A DNA stretch of 64,000 bases, taken from the NCBI GenBank assembly GCA_026983775.1, contig JALSTK010000028.1, positions 1 through 64,000 on the forward strand. Direction: 5' to 3'. Made by a program: the position numbers and the translations under genes. The stretch is from Calditrichia bacterium. GTDB lineage: Bacteria; Calditrichota; Calditrichia; Calditrichales; Calditrichaceae. Numbering within the stretch: the stretch's first letter is position 1; each line of letters starts with the position of its first letter. Below, piece by piece: positions 54,653 through 62,763 of the stretch. A model generated the notes under the pieces. It was not told the origin of the DNA. It saw only the letters and a list, made by a program, of their open reading frames with translations, and searched no databases.

Positions 54653-55900
54653 TTGAAATTCCCGCTATTTAAATCTGTTATCAACACCTCGGTTTTGATT
54701 ATCCTCTTTTTTTCAAGTATAGCCGCTCAGCCGGTTCTTTGCGGGTTGGATCAAATTTCATCCTATCGGCAAATGTTTAAGAATAAACGCGTCGGCATTA
54801 TAACCAATCATACGGCCTACTCCGGGAGCGGAAAATACATCACGGAAATATTCAGTCATCTACCTTGGGTTCAGCTTACCGCCCTCTTCGGCCCGGAACA
54901 CGGAATTCGCGGCTCTGCGGATGCCGGTCAAAAAATTGCTTCGGAGAATAACCCTCTAAGCGGTATACCTATTTACAGTCTGTACGGCAAAACCCGCAAA
55001 CCCACCCCGCAAATGCTGGCCAAAGTGGATGTACTTGTCTTCGACATACAGGATATCGGTGCCCGATTCTATACTTACATCTGGACCATGGCTCTGGCCA
55101 TGGAGGCCTGTGCCGAACAGGGTAAAACCTTTGTGGTTTTGGACCGGCCGAATCCGATTGATGGCTGGCAAGTGGAAGGAAATATTCTCCGAAAACCTTG
55201 GGCCAGTTTCGTGGGACTCTTTCCGATTCCCGTGCGCCACGGCATGACCGTGGGTGAACTGGCCCGTATGTTCAATGATCAGGGCTGGCTCAGAAACGGT
55301 ATAAAAGCCGATCTCAAAGTTATTCCCATGAAAGGCTGGAAACGATCCATGTGGTATGATCAAACCGGACTGAAGTTTATCAAACCCTCTCCCAATATGC
55401 CGGACCTGGAAACAGCCACGGTGTATCCCGGACTCTGTCTGCTGGAGGGTACCAATGTCTCCGAAGGACGTGGTACGTATCACCCCTTTTTACAATTCGG
55501 CGCCCCCTGGATCGATGCCGGACAATTAACCCGCAACCTGAATCAGTTACCATTAAAAGGCCTTCATTTCACGGAAACCCATTTTACACCGCAATCGATT
55601 CCGGGCATGTCCACCCACCCCAAATTTTTAAACCGATCCTGTAATGGTTGCCGGATCACCGTAACCGACCGTAATATCTTCCAACCCTATCGCAGTGGGA
55701 TAGAAATCATAAATACAATTTATCATCTTTATGCGGATAGTTTCCGATGGCGACCCAAACATTTTGATCGCCTGGCCGGAACGGATAACCTGCGCCAGGC
55801 GATTATCCGTGGCGATAATCCGGATGAATTTTTTTCGGCCTGGCAGAAACCGTTGCAGAAATTTTTACACAAACGGTCCCGCTATCTTTTATATCGTTAA
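54653..55900 (+). CDS. namZ: NamZ-like exo-beta-N-acetylmuramidase (DUF1343)
   Basis: A 415-residue exported protein of the DUF1343/NamZ family. NamZ of Bacillus removes MurNAc from the non-reducing end of peptidoglycan fragments. The start is a TTG at 54653 with AAGGA seven bases upstream. Signal peptide to about residue 25. Family motifs: VGIITNHTAY, LFGPEHGIRG, VLVFDIQDIGARFYTY, VLDRPNPI, PNMPDLETATVYPG and LEGTNVSEGRGT. The end is complete. It would supply the MurNAc that the AmgK-RapZ and MurU-like enzymes at 19.4-21.6 kb can recycle, although the genes are 33 kb apart. Confidence 0.88.
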   Translation: MKFPLFKSVINTSVLIILFFSSIAAQPVLCGLDQISSYRQMFKNKRVGIITNHTAYSGSGKYITEIFSHLPWVQLTALFGPEHGIRGSADAGQKIASENNPLSGIPIYSLYGKTRKPTPQMLAKVDVLVFDIQDIGARFYTYIWTMALAMEACAEQGKTFVVLDRPNPIDGWQVEGNILRKPWASFVGLFPIPVRHGMTVGELARMFNDQGWLRNGIKADLKVIPMKGWKRSMWYDQTGLKFIKPSPNMPDLETATVYPGLCLLEGTNVSEGRGTYHPFLQFGAPWIDAGQLTRNLNQLPLKGLHFTETHFTPQSIPGMSTHPKFLNRSCNGCRITVTDRNIFQPYRSGIEIINTIYHLYADSFRWRPKHFDRLAGTDNLRQAIIRGDNPDEFFSAWQKPLQKFLHKRSRYLLYR

Positions 55901-56074
55901 CTGACCCTCCGTTTGACAGGCTGATTATATTTAAACTCAGGCAATTAAAAAAATCCCCAATCCAAACCTAAATTTAATAACTAATAAAAATTTAACTTTA
56001 CATAGAGTGAAATTGTAGTTATAATTATTTCAAAGAATTTTTATAAATATCCATCTAAAACAGGAGGACAAACC

Positions 56075-57898
56075 ATGAAACAAATAACTACCCTATTTAT
56101 TTTGGGCTTCTTCTTATTCCTTTTGGGAATGGGGAATGCTCAAACCGCTTTAAGCGCCGGCGATGTGGCTATCGTCGGTCTAAACTGTGACAATCCGGAT
56201 GAATTCGCCTTTGTTTTGCTGGTCGATATCAGCACCGGAACGGAGATCAATTTCACCGACAACGGGGTAAAAAGCGACGGCACGTTTCGCGGCGGCGAAG
56301 GCACGGTCACCTGGACCTCGTCTTCAGCCACTGCAGCCGGAACGATTATCGATATCGAAAATGACGGGAGCTGGACCGCCTCCGGAGGCAGCGTTGCCGC
56401 CTCCGGTTCCTTTGCTCTTTCTTCCGGCGGCGACCAGATCATCGCCTATACCGGTTCGGAATCGAATCCTACTTTTATCTACGCCCTGAATGATGAAAAA
56501 AGCGGATGGCAGGACGATGCCACCACTTCCAATTCTTCGGCTCTGCCTCCGGGATTGAGTGACGGTCTGACAGCGGTGGCCCTGGAGGAAGTGGACAACG
56601 CAGTTTACAATGATACTCTAACCAGCGGGACACAAACCGAACTACTTACCGCTATCAGTAACAAAGATAACTGGAACGGAGATAATTCTAACCGACAGAC
56701 CATGCCCAGCGGGCCCTATACCGTAACCGGCGGCGGGGTAGACACACCCCCTTCCATCAGCAATGTTAACCAGGATCCGGTCAGCCCCACTTCGTCCGAT
56801 GCCGTTACGGTTACAGCTACGGTTACGGACGATCATGGTTTGACTTCCGTTTTACTAAAATATGATGCCGGCAGCGGATATACCGATGTAACTATGTATG
56901 ATGACGGGGCGCATGGCGACGGTGCCGCCGGTGATAGTGTTTTTGGCGGTTCCATTCCACCCCAAAGCGATCAAACACAGGTGAATTACTATATTTCCGC
57001 AACGGACGATGCCTCCCAGACCACAACCAATCCGGATGATGCACCCTCTTCAACTTACTCTTATACGGTCAATGACAACCCTTCTGTCCCCGGGGATATT
57101 GTCATCAACGAGATTATGTACAACAGCATCGGAACCGACACCGAATATGTGGAACTATTCAATACAACGGATCATACCGTAGACATGAGCAACTGGACCT
57201 TTAAAGATAATGATGATAATCATTCCTTTGTTTTTCCGGAAGGAACTGTTCTTGCCTCACAAGAATATCTGGTACTATGCCATGATACGACCGAAGTTAA
57301 AGAAAAATACGCGATTAGCAATGTGCTTGGAAATTTTTCTTTCGCTCTGAATAACTCCGGTGATCAAACCCGTCTCTTTGATAATAATGGTGTTCTGATG
57401 GACAGTGTCCAATATGATGATGCCGCTCCCTGGCCGACGGCTGCCGACGGAGATGGTCCCTCTCTGGAATTGGTCAATCCCTCTTACGATAACAGTCTTG
57501 CCGAAAACTGGGCAGCCAGTTCGGGAGAAGGAACTCCGGGAGGTAAAAACAGTCAATATGTAAACGTTGTTATTCCTGAGGAAAATGCGCTTCCCTCCGG
57601 ATTCGCACTCTATCCGAACTATCCCAATCCCTTTGGTCGGAGTATTTCGGGAACAAAATTTTCTTCCGGAAGAGCTTACGGCACCGTGATTCGCTATCAT
57701 TTACCCCGCGCCGTTCATGTCCGGTTGACCGTCTACAATACGCGGGGTCAGGTCATAAGCCGCCTTGTGGACCGGGAACAGAGAAGGGGTACTTATAACA
57801 TTTCATTTAACGCCCGAGACTTAGCCAGTGGTATGTATTTTTATGAATTACAGGCCGGTTCCTTCCGGCAAATACGCAAAATGATCCGGATAAAATAA
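56075..57898 (+). CDS. T9SS-exported protein with lamin-tail domain
   Basis: A 607-residue exported protein. Signal peptide (1-22); an N-terminal beta-domain (about 25-215, ALSAGDVAIVGLNCDNPDEFAF-type opening, related to lamin-tail-like folds of secreted proteins); an Ig-like segment (about 225-335, SPTSSDAVTVTATVTDDHG); a lamin-tail domain (about 345-480, IVINEIMYNSIGTDTEYVEL); and a type IX sorting domain (about 505-607, LYPNYPNPFGRS, VIRYHLP, SGMYFYELQAG). ATG at 56075 with AGGAGG and terminator after the stop. Lamin-tail domains in bacteria accompany secreted nucleases and phosphatases, but no catalytic domain is seen here. Confidence 0.78.
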   Translation: MKQITTLFILGFFLFLLGMGNAQTALSAGDVAIVGLNCDNPDEFAFVLLVDISTGTEINFTDNGVKSDGTFRGGEGTVTWTSSSATAAGTIIDIENDGSWTASGGSVAASGSFALSSGGDQIIAYTGSESNPTFIYALNDEKSGWQDDATTSNSSALPPGLSDGLTAVALEEVDNAVYNDTLTSGTQTELLTAISNKDNWNGDNSNRQTMPSGPYTVTGGGVDTPPSISNVNQDPVSPTSSDAVTVTATVTDDHGLTSVLLKYDAGSGYTDVTMYDDGAHGDGAAGDSVFGGSIPPQSDQTQVNYYISATDDASQTTTNPDDAPSSTYSYTVNDNPSVPGDIVINEIMYNSIGTDTEYVELFNTTDHTVDMSNWTFKDNDDNHSFVFPEGTVLASQEYLVLCHDTTEVKEKYAISNVLGNFSFALNNSGDQTRLFDNNGVLMDSVQYDDAAPWPTAADGDGPSLELVNPSYDNSLAENWAASSGEGTPGGKNSQYVNVVIPEENALPSGFALYPNYPNPFGRSISGTKFSSGRAYGTVIRYHLPRAVHVRLTVYNTRGQVISRLVDREQRRGTYNISFNARDLASGMYFYELQAGSFRQIRKMIRIK

Positions 57899-57901
57899 AC
57901 C

Positions 57902-57927
57902 AAAGCCCCGCAAGGGGCTTTTTTTTA
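57902..57927 (+). terminator. Strong intrinsic terminator
   Basis: AAAGCCCC, GCAA tetraloop, GGGGCTTT, then a T-run. It begins four bases after the stop codon at 57898. Confidence 0.88.
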
Positions 57928-58017
57928 ACTGCCTTCTATTTCATTTATTTCTCATATTACTTATCTTAACCGGGAAATCACTACAACCGATTCTTATTAG
58001 GTAAGGGGTTTAATCTG

Positions 58018-58920
58018 ATGCGCAATGTACTGATCGTTTTAATCGTTCTGTTCTCAGGCCGGCTTTCCGCCCAACAGCCTGCAATAAAACCGTTTTACAA
58101 GATGTCCAATCCGGAAATCGCTAAAATAATTCGTTCCACCAGCGCTTTGCCGATAACCGTTACCCGAAAAATGAATATACTTTCGGCCCGTTTTTTGGGG
58201 ACTCCCTATAATTTCAAATGCGTGGGGGACGGCCCCTACGCTTTAATGGAACCATGGCCTCTGGTAAATTTCAAAGAGACCAACTGCATGTCCTATTGTG
58301 AACATGTACTGGCTTTATCTATTTCCGATTCCTGGGATAACTTCTTCGATAATCTCCAGCAAATCCGGTATCGCGACGGCCTGATCGGTATGAAAACACG
58401 CAACCACTACACCATGGCCGACTGGTTGCCACAAAACAGCTGGCTGCTGAAAGATGTTTCCCGCACAATCGGAGGCTCCCTGACAAAAATGCTGACCCGA
58501 ACCATTTCCCACAGAAAATTCTTTGCCGCAAAGGGCATTACCGATATGCGGGATGTAAAACCGGATCGTACCATTACCATTGATTATATCCCCCTTAATG
58601 ATCTTTTAAAGGTCGCCGACAATTTTCACAACGGAGATATTGCCTGCCTGATCGATGCTCAGCATGATAATATCTTTTCGGCGCATATGATCATGATCAT
58701 GATAGTAAATGGCAGCAGGGTCATCCGCGAATCCACCACTTCAGGGATGTCCACCTTCGACACCCCCTTCGTAAAATGGGTAAAGGATAAGCAGGCCCAC
58801 AAGTCCGATCGTTACCTTGGCCTGGCCGTGATGCGCGTTCGGGATGAACTGAATACGCCCGGCAGAATCATTAAGCCCTGGGATATTCCCGGCTTGAAAG
58901 CCAAATTTGCAAATCATTAA
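58018..58920 (+). CDS. DUF1460 N-acetylmuramoyl-L-alanine amidase-like protein, exported
   Basis: A 300-residue exported protein (signal peptide MRNVLIVLIVLFSGRLSA). LGTPYN at about 62 and FKETNCMSYCEHVLALS with Cys90 match the DUF1460 family, in which the Cys in the D/N-C-x-T/S-x-x-E stretch is the proposed nucleophile. RNHYTMADWLPQN and HMIMIM further along may hold the His. Members are NlpC/P60-like murein amidases or carboxypeptidases. Start ATG 58018 with AGGGG; single gene flanked by terminators. It fits the MurNAc-recycling theme by releasing the peptide from muropeptides. Confidence 0.78.
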   Translation: MRNVLIVLIVLFSGRLSAQQPAIKPFYKMSNPEIAKIIRSTSALPITVTRKMNILSARFLGTPYNFKCVGDGPYALMEPWPLVNFKETNCMSYCEHVLALSISDSWDNFFDNLQQIRYRDGLIGMKTRNHYTMADWLPQNSWLLKDVSRTIGGSLTKMLTRTISHRKFFAAKGITDMRDVKPDRTITIDYIPLNDLLKVADNFHNGDIACLIDAQHDNIFSAHMIMIMIVNGSRVIRESTTSGMSTFDTPFVKWVKDKQAHKSDRYLGLAVMRVRDELNTPGRIIKPWDIPGLKAKFANH

Positions 58921-58941
58921 ACAAACGGTACGCTTGTTTTT
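58919..58941 (+). terminator. Probable intrinsic terminator
   Basis: AAACAA and TTGTTT arms with an inner CG/CG pair around GTA, then T-rich sequence. It overlaps the stop codon at 58918-58920 and has one mismatch. Confidence 0.5.
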
Positions 58942-59121
58942 ATCCGGGTTCAATGCAAATAACGAGAGAACCTATTAAACAACGATTATAGGTTTTTTGT
59001 ATTTACACAACAATTTTATACTCATTCTCAGATTCGTAAAATTGTTCTGTCCTATTCTTGATTTTTGTATATTCATTCGTATTTCCGCAACGGATTATTA
59101 ACCGGATAAAAGAGATGCTAA

Positions 59122-59647
59122 ATGACCGATTTTAACTTCAAAGAAAAAGCCAATCTCATCTGGGCTATAGCCGACCTGCTGCGCGGCAATTTCAAGCGGT
59201 CAGATTATGGTAAAGTGATTTTACCGATGACGGTTTTGCACCGTTTGGATTGCGTGCTTGCCCCGAGAAAGCAGAAGGTACTGGATTATCTTTCCAAAAA
59301 TGAAGAATGGACAATTGATAATGGATAACGGCAAGGTGAAAAAACTTAAAGCGGATTCGGCCCTGCCTGATTATGAGAACATTCCCCTTTTAAAAGTAGT
59401 AAAGACGCATGGTCATGCGTCTCCACAATTAGTTGAGCAAACCATTGAAGAATATTTCGAACGGGAAGGAAAGCCGCACCCACCCGACGCCTGGATTGAC
59501 CACAGCAAAACCAAAACCGGTTACGAAATCAATTTCACCAAATATTTCTATGAGTTTAAACCGCTACGTTCCTTAGAAGAAATCCGGGCGGATATTCTGG
59601 CGCTGGAAAAAGAGACGCCGGAACTGGAAAAGAAGGTGTTGGAATAA
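59122..59647 (+). pseudogene. hsdM: Decayed hsdM (type I DNA methyltransferase): N- and C-terminal remnants
   Basis: The first 69 codons ([38 protein letters not shown]) match the HsdM N-terminal helical region. The frame then shifts near 59300-59335, within AATTGATAATGGATAACGG, and goes straight to HsdM C-terminal sequence (ADSALPDYENIPLL, then PPDAWIDHSKTKTGYEINFTKYFYEF). The whole catalytic centre with the NPPY motif, roughly 350-400 residues, is missing. A 20-bp palindrome lies inside the second part (KTHGHAS). No active methyltransferase can be made from this. Confidence 0.85.
59403..59422. repeat. Palindromic repeat inside the hsdM remnant
   Basis: AGACGCAT, GGTC, ATGCGTCT: perfect 8-bp arms. 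It interrupts the HsdM-like protein text (LLKVVKTHGHASPQLVEQ) without breaking the frame, so it was probably inserted together with a few flanking bases. Confidence 0.7.
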
Positions 59648-59680
59648 AGTTTCTTGTTGACGGGATACGAAAGTATGCGT

Positions 59681-59964
59681 ACAAAAAAATTCCCTTTCGA
59701 AGTGATATGAAAATACATGGCCACAAAAAAATTTTCCTTTTGAGGGGCTATGATAATGTGCTGACACAAAAAATTCCCCCTCTGAAGGAAGATGAGGATG
59801 CACTGATACAAAAAATTCCCTCTCTGAAGGGAGATGAGGATGTGCTGACACAAAAAATTCCCTCTCTGAAGGGAGATGAGGATGTGCTGATACAAAAAAT
59901 TCCCTTTCTGAAGGGAGATGAGGATGTGCTGATACAAAAAATTCCCCCTTTGAAGGGGGATTAA
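59681..59964. repeat. Tandem array of seven ~42-bp units (ACAAAAAATTCCC...)
   Basis: Units begin at about 59681, 59723, 59766, 59808, 59850, 59892 and 59934. The first two are diverged and the last five have an exact 42-bp period. Each has ACAAAAAATTCCC, a CTCT..GAAGGGAGAT hairpin half-site and GAGGATGTGCTGA. The last unit passes into the CCCCCTT/AAGGGGG element in front of the DUF559 gene. Because 42 is a multiple of three, open frames appear on both strands (for example QKIPSLKGDEDVL); I do not regard these as genes. Confidence 0.88.
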
Positions 59965-59977
59965 GGGGGATGTTATT

Positions 59978-60355
59978 ATGTCCCGAAATAGAATAATACC
60001 TTACGATCCAAAGTTAAAACAACTGGCTCGGGAACTTCGTAAAAACAGCACGCTTTCGGAAGTTTTACTTTGGAAACAAATCAAGGGAAAAACTCTGGGA
60101 TATGAATTTCACCGACAGGTTCCCATTGATAAATTTATTGTGGATTTTTACTGCCATGAATTAATGCTGGCCATAGAAATAGACGGAAGCAGCCATAACG
60201 ATAAACACGAGTATGATATGAGCAGGCAGTCAAAACTTGAGGGTTTGGGCGTAAAGTTTATCCGCTTTAACGATTCGGATGTTAAGCGGAACATGGCCGG
60301 CGTATTAACGACGCTGGAAGCGAAGATTAAAGAGTTAGAGAATAAACAGGTTTAA
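59978..60355 (+). CDS. DUF559 endonuclease-like protein
   Basis: A complete 125-residue protein of the DUF559 family, related to very-short-patch and PD-(D/E)XK nucleases. ARELRKNSTLSEVLLWKQIK and the nuclease core FHRQVPIDKFIVDFYCHELM, AIEIDGSSH and FIRFNDSDV give the Asp and Glu-x-Asp residues expected for metal binding. The repeat just upstream supplies its ribosome site (AAGGGGGATG eight bases before the ATG). It is the only intact gene between decayed hsdM and hsdS/hsdR pieces, and palindromic elements of one family lie on both sides. DUF559 function is not established. Confidence 0.85.
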   Translation: MSRNRIIPYDPKLKQLARELRKNSTLSEVLLWKQIKGKTLGYEFHRQVPIDKFIVDFYCHELMLAIEIDGSSHNDKHEYDMSRQSKLEGLGVKFIRFNDSDVKRNMAGVLTTLEAKIKELENKQV

Positions 60356-60362
60356 TTTGGGA

Positions 60363-60404
60363 CATCCCCCTTAGTCCCCCTTCGAAGGGGGACTAAGGGG
60401 GATG
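60363..60404. repeat. Perfect 42-nt palindrome (CCCCCTT/AAGGGGG family)
   Basis: Both strands read the same over 42 nt: CATCCCCCTTAGTCCCCCTT, then CG, then the inverse. It starts 7 bp after the DUF559 stop codon. The last 18 bases closely match those just before the DUF559 start (59954-59972), so the gene is bracketed by like-oriented copies. Confidence 0.92.
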
Positions 60405-60842
60405 TAAAAACAGCGGCGTCGAGTGGCTGGATCACCCTTCGGCCGGGCTCGAGGCAGACATTCCCGCTCATTGGGAAGAAAAAAGTTGAAGTATGTAGTA
60501 AAAGATAGGCTGAAATATGGTGCAGATAAATATGCCTATCTTGATTTACCATTACCGCCTAAAGAAGAAGAAACCGCCATCTTGGCCGATAAATATCAAA
60601 CCGGTTTTGATCAGCCCATGTTGCACACCATGTATGTGGATAAAAAACCGATCGGCGTAAAAGCCGTGCAAACTTTATCCAGATTCAACCGCACCGCGCC
60701 CGGCAAGGAAGACACGTTTACTTTAGATTTTGTGATTGACCGAGACATCTTTGAAACGATTCTGGAAAACAAGGATTTTGGTAATTGGGTTAAAGAGTTG
60801 ATGATAAAAAATGTCTATGCAAGACTTAACGAAGTAGAATAA
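60405..60842 (+). pseudogene. Scrambled hsdS/hsdR remnants
   Basis: 60409-60486 encodes an HsdS-type start (SGVEWL ... IPAHWEEK) with a GC-rich insertion ([10 protein letters not shown]) in it. A frameshift in the A-run at about 60478-60484 leads to [17 protein letters not shown] and [11 protein letters not shown], also HsdS-like. The same frame then becomes HsdR helicase sequence: [40 protein letters not shown], and a short tail to 60842. Specificity-subunit and restriction-subunit pieces are thus fused by deletion. No functional product is expected. Confidence 0.8.
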
Positions 60843-60972
60843 TTAGTTTCGTCATTGTATAGGAAATTGCCCTGGGTCTTGTTCTTTGTTATTTTCGATT
60901 CATCAGGTCTGATCGTTGCGGTGAGTTTGGGACGGTTATATTAAGTATTTCGCTAATAGCGGGGAAGATAAC

Positions 60973-61473
60973 TTGAAAAACTCTGCTTTTAAAATTGCCC
61001 TCTTTCTGGTTATCGCTTTTATGATAGGAGATACGATACATTTTTATCCTCTTCTGCCGGATAGAGTGGCCGTTCATTTCAACACCGGCGGTACGGCCAA
61101 CGGCTGGGCCGGGAAGTCCGCTTTTTTGTATTTCGGGTTCGGATCGGTGATTTTAATCCTATTGGTATTCCGGGGCCTCTTAATTCTTCTTAAAAAATCA
61201 CCGGATAGCATGATCAATTTACCCAGGAAGGAATACTGGCTATCCAAGGAACGGAGAGCTTCTACCATTAAAACATTAAGCACCTATATCGAAGGGATAT
61301 TAGTGCTGACCATTTTGTTTTTAGCGGCATTGATACACTATGCCTATAAGGCTAATCTTTTACCTGTACCAAAACTTGGGAATAGTTTTTGGTTGCTATT
61401 CGCTGTCTATTTTATCACGGTTATCGCCATAACGCTTCAGCTCTATATTAAATTTGGCAGAACACCGAACTGA
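60973..61473 (+). CDS. DUF1648 membrane protein
   Basis: A 166-residue membrane protein with about four helices. PLLPDRVAVHFNTGGTANGWAGK is the DUF1648 signature seen in SdpI-type immunity and other membrane proteins. TTG start at 60973 with GGGGAAG upstream. It lacks the longer SdpI C-terminal part. Co-transcribed with the aldo/keto reductase (10 bp gap). Function unknown. Confidence 0.72.
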   Translation: MKNSAFKIALFLVIAFMIGDTIHFYPLLPDRVAVHFNTGGTANGWAGKSAFLYFGFGSVILILLVFRGLLILLKKSPDSMINLPRKEYWLSKERRASTIKTLSTYIEGILVLTILFLAALIHYAYKANLLPVPKLGNSFWLLFAVYFITVIAITLQLYIKFGRTPN

Positions 61474-61483
61474 AAGGGACACA

Positions 61484-62476
61484 ATGATGACCTATCTTCC
61501 GGATAACAAACGGTATGATACGATGCAATATATTCGTTGCGGACGAAGCGGACTGAAATTACCGCCTGTTTCTCTGGGACTTTGGCACAATTTCGGAGAC
61601 GTGGATACGCTTGAAAATAGTAAAAAAATGATCTTTCGGGCCTTTGATCTGGGCATTACTCATTTCGATCTGGCCAACAACTACGGACCTCCGCCCGGAT
61701 CGGCCGAGCGTAATTTCGGTCACATTTTAAAATACCATTTAGCCGCTTACCGGGACGAATTGATCATTTCTACCAAAGCCGGCTGGGAAATGTGGCCCGG
61801 ACCTTATGGGGATTATGGATCCAGAAAATATTTGGTGGCCAGCCTCGATCAAAGTTTGAAACGAATGGGCCTGGAATACGTGGACATCTTTTACCATCAC
61901 CGTCCCGATCCGGAGACGCCTTTGGAAGAAACCATGGCTGCCCTGGACTATATCGTTCGTAGCGGACGCGCCCTGTATGCCGGCATTTCTTCCTATGATG
62001 CCCGGCGCACCAAAGAAGCGGCACACATTATGAATAAGCTGGGTACCCCGCTGTTGATTCATCAGCCCAAGTACAATATGTTTACCCGTTGGATTGAAGA
62101 CGGTCTTACAGAAACACTGACCCGGGAAGGAATGGGAGCGATCGTTTTTTCTCCCCTGGCTCAGGGTCTGCTAACCGATCGCTATCTGCAGGGTATACCG
62201 CCGGATTCGCGCATGGCCAAACCCCATGGTTTCTTAAGTGAGGATCAGCTCACTACACAAATTTTGAACAAAATTATCCAACTAAACGATCTGTCTGCTC
62301 AGCGGGGACAAAGCTTAGCCCAAATGGCTGTTGCCTGGACACTGCGTTTACCGGAAATTACCTCCTCTCTGATCGGGGCCAGCAAGGTGCAACAAATCGA
62401 AGAGGCCGTAAAAGCTCTTAAGAATGTCCATTTTTCAAAAGAAGAGCTGCAAAAAATTGACACGATTTTAGGCTGA
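61484..62476 (+). CDS. Aldo/keto reductase, YghZ (L-glyceraldehyde 3-phosphate reductase)-like
   Basis: A 330-residue cytosolic NADPH-dependent reductase. The ATG at 61484 follows AAAGGGA. RAFDLGITHFDLANNYGPPPGSAERNFG is the family-typical AKR start with catalytic Asp and Tyr. Lys is in ISTKAGW and His in YHHRPDPETP. SLIGASKVQQIEEAV is the cofactor-binding end. The PPPGSAE insertion places it in the YghZ/potassium-channel-beta-like group (AKR14). Likely role: detoxifying reactive aldehydes. Confidence 0.9.
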   Translation: MMTYLPDNKRYDTMQYIRCGRSGLKLPPVSLGLWHNFGDVDTLENSKKMIFRAFDLGITHFDLANNYGPPPGSAERNFGHILKYHLAAYRDELIISTKAGWEMWPGPYGDYGSRKYLVASLDQSLKRMGLEYVDIFYHHRPDPETPLEETMAALDYIVRSGRALYAGISSYDARRTKEAAHIMNKLGTPLLIHQPKYNMFTRWIEDGLTETLTREGMGAIVFSPLAQGLLTDRYLQGIPPDSRMAKPHGFLSEDQLTTQILNKIIQLNDLSAQRGQSLAQMAVAWTLRLPEITSSLIGASKVQQIEEAVKALKNVHFSKEELQKIDTILG

Positions 62477-62763
62477 TGTCAGATCATTGGGGACATGGCG
62501 GATACCGATAACTCAGCCTTTCGAAAAACAAAAGCACCTAAGGAATGCTTCGAAAGAAATCTTGCTGTTTCGGATTCCCTTCTGATGCCGCAAAGCAGCC
62601 GGACGGCATCCATCGGGGTTTTGAAATGACCTTTCAAATACAGATTGAGTAGTCAGACCCGGAAAGATTTAATTTTGGCCGGAAAAGGATTTTATTTAAA
62701 TTTGCGAATTAAGCATTTTTATACAGAATGATGACTTAATTTATTTTTAAGGAGCCTGCATCA

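Noticed and set aside
59548-59964. Genes in the 42-bp repeat array on either strand
   Set aside because: The open frames arise because the unit length is a multiple of three. No ribosome site or domain supports them, and they overlap the hsdM remnant.
62477-62763. Gene or RNA between the aldo/keto reductase and the NSS symporter
   Set aside because: No frame with a ribosome site and no clear hairpin or RNA motif was seen. It is treated as plain spacer.
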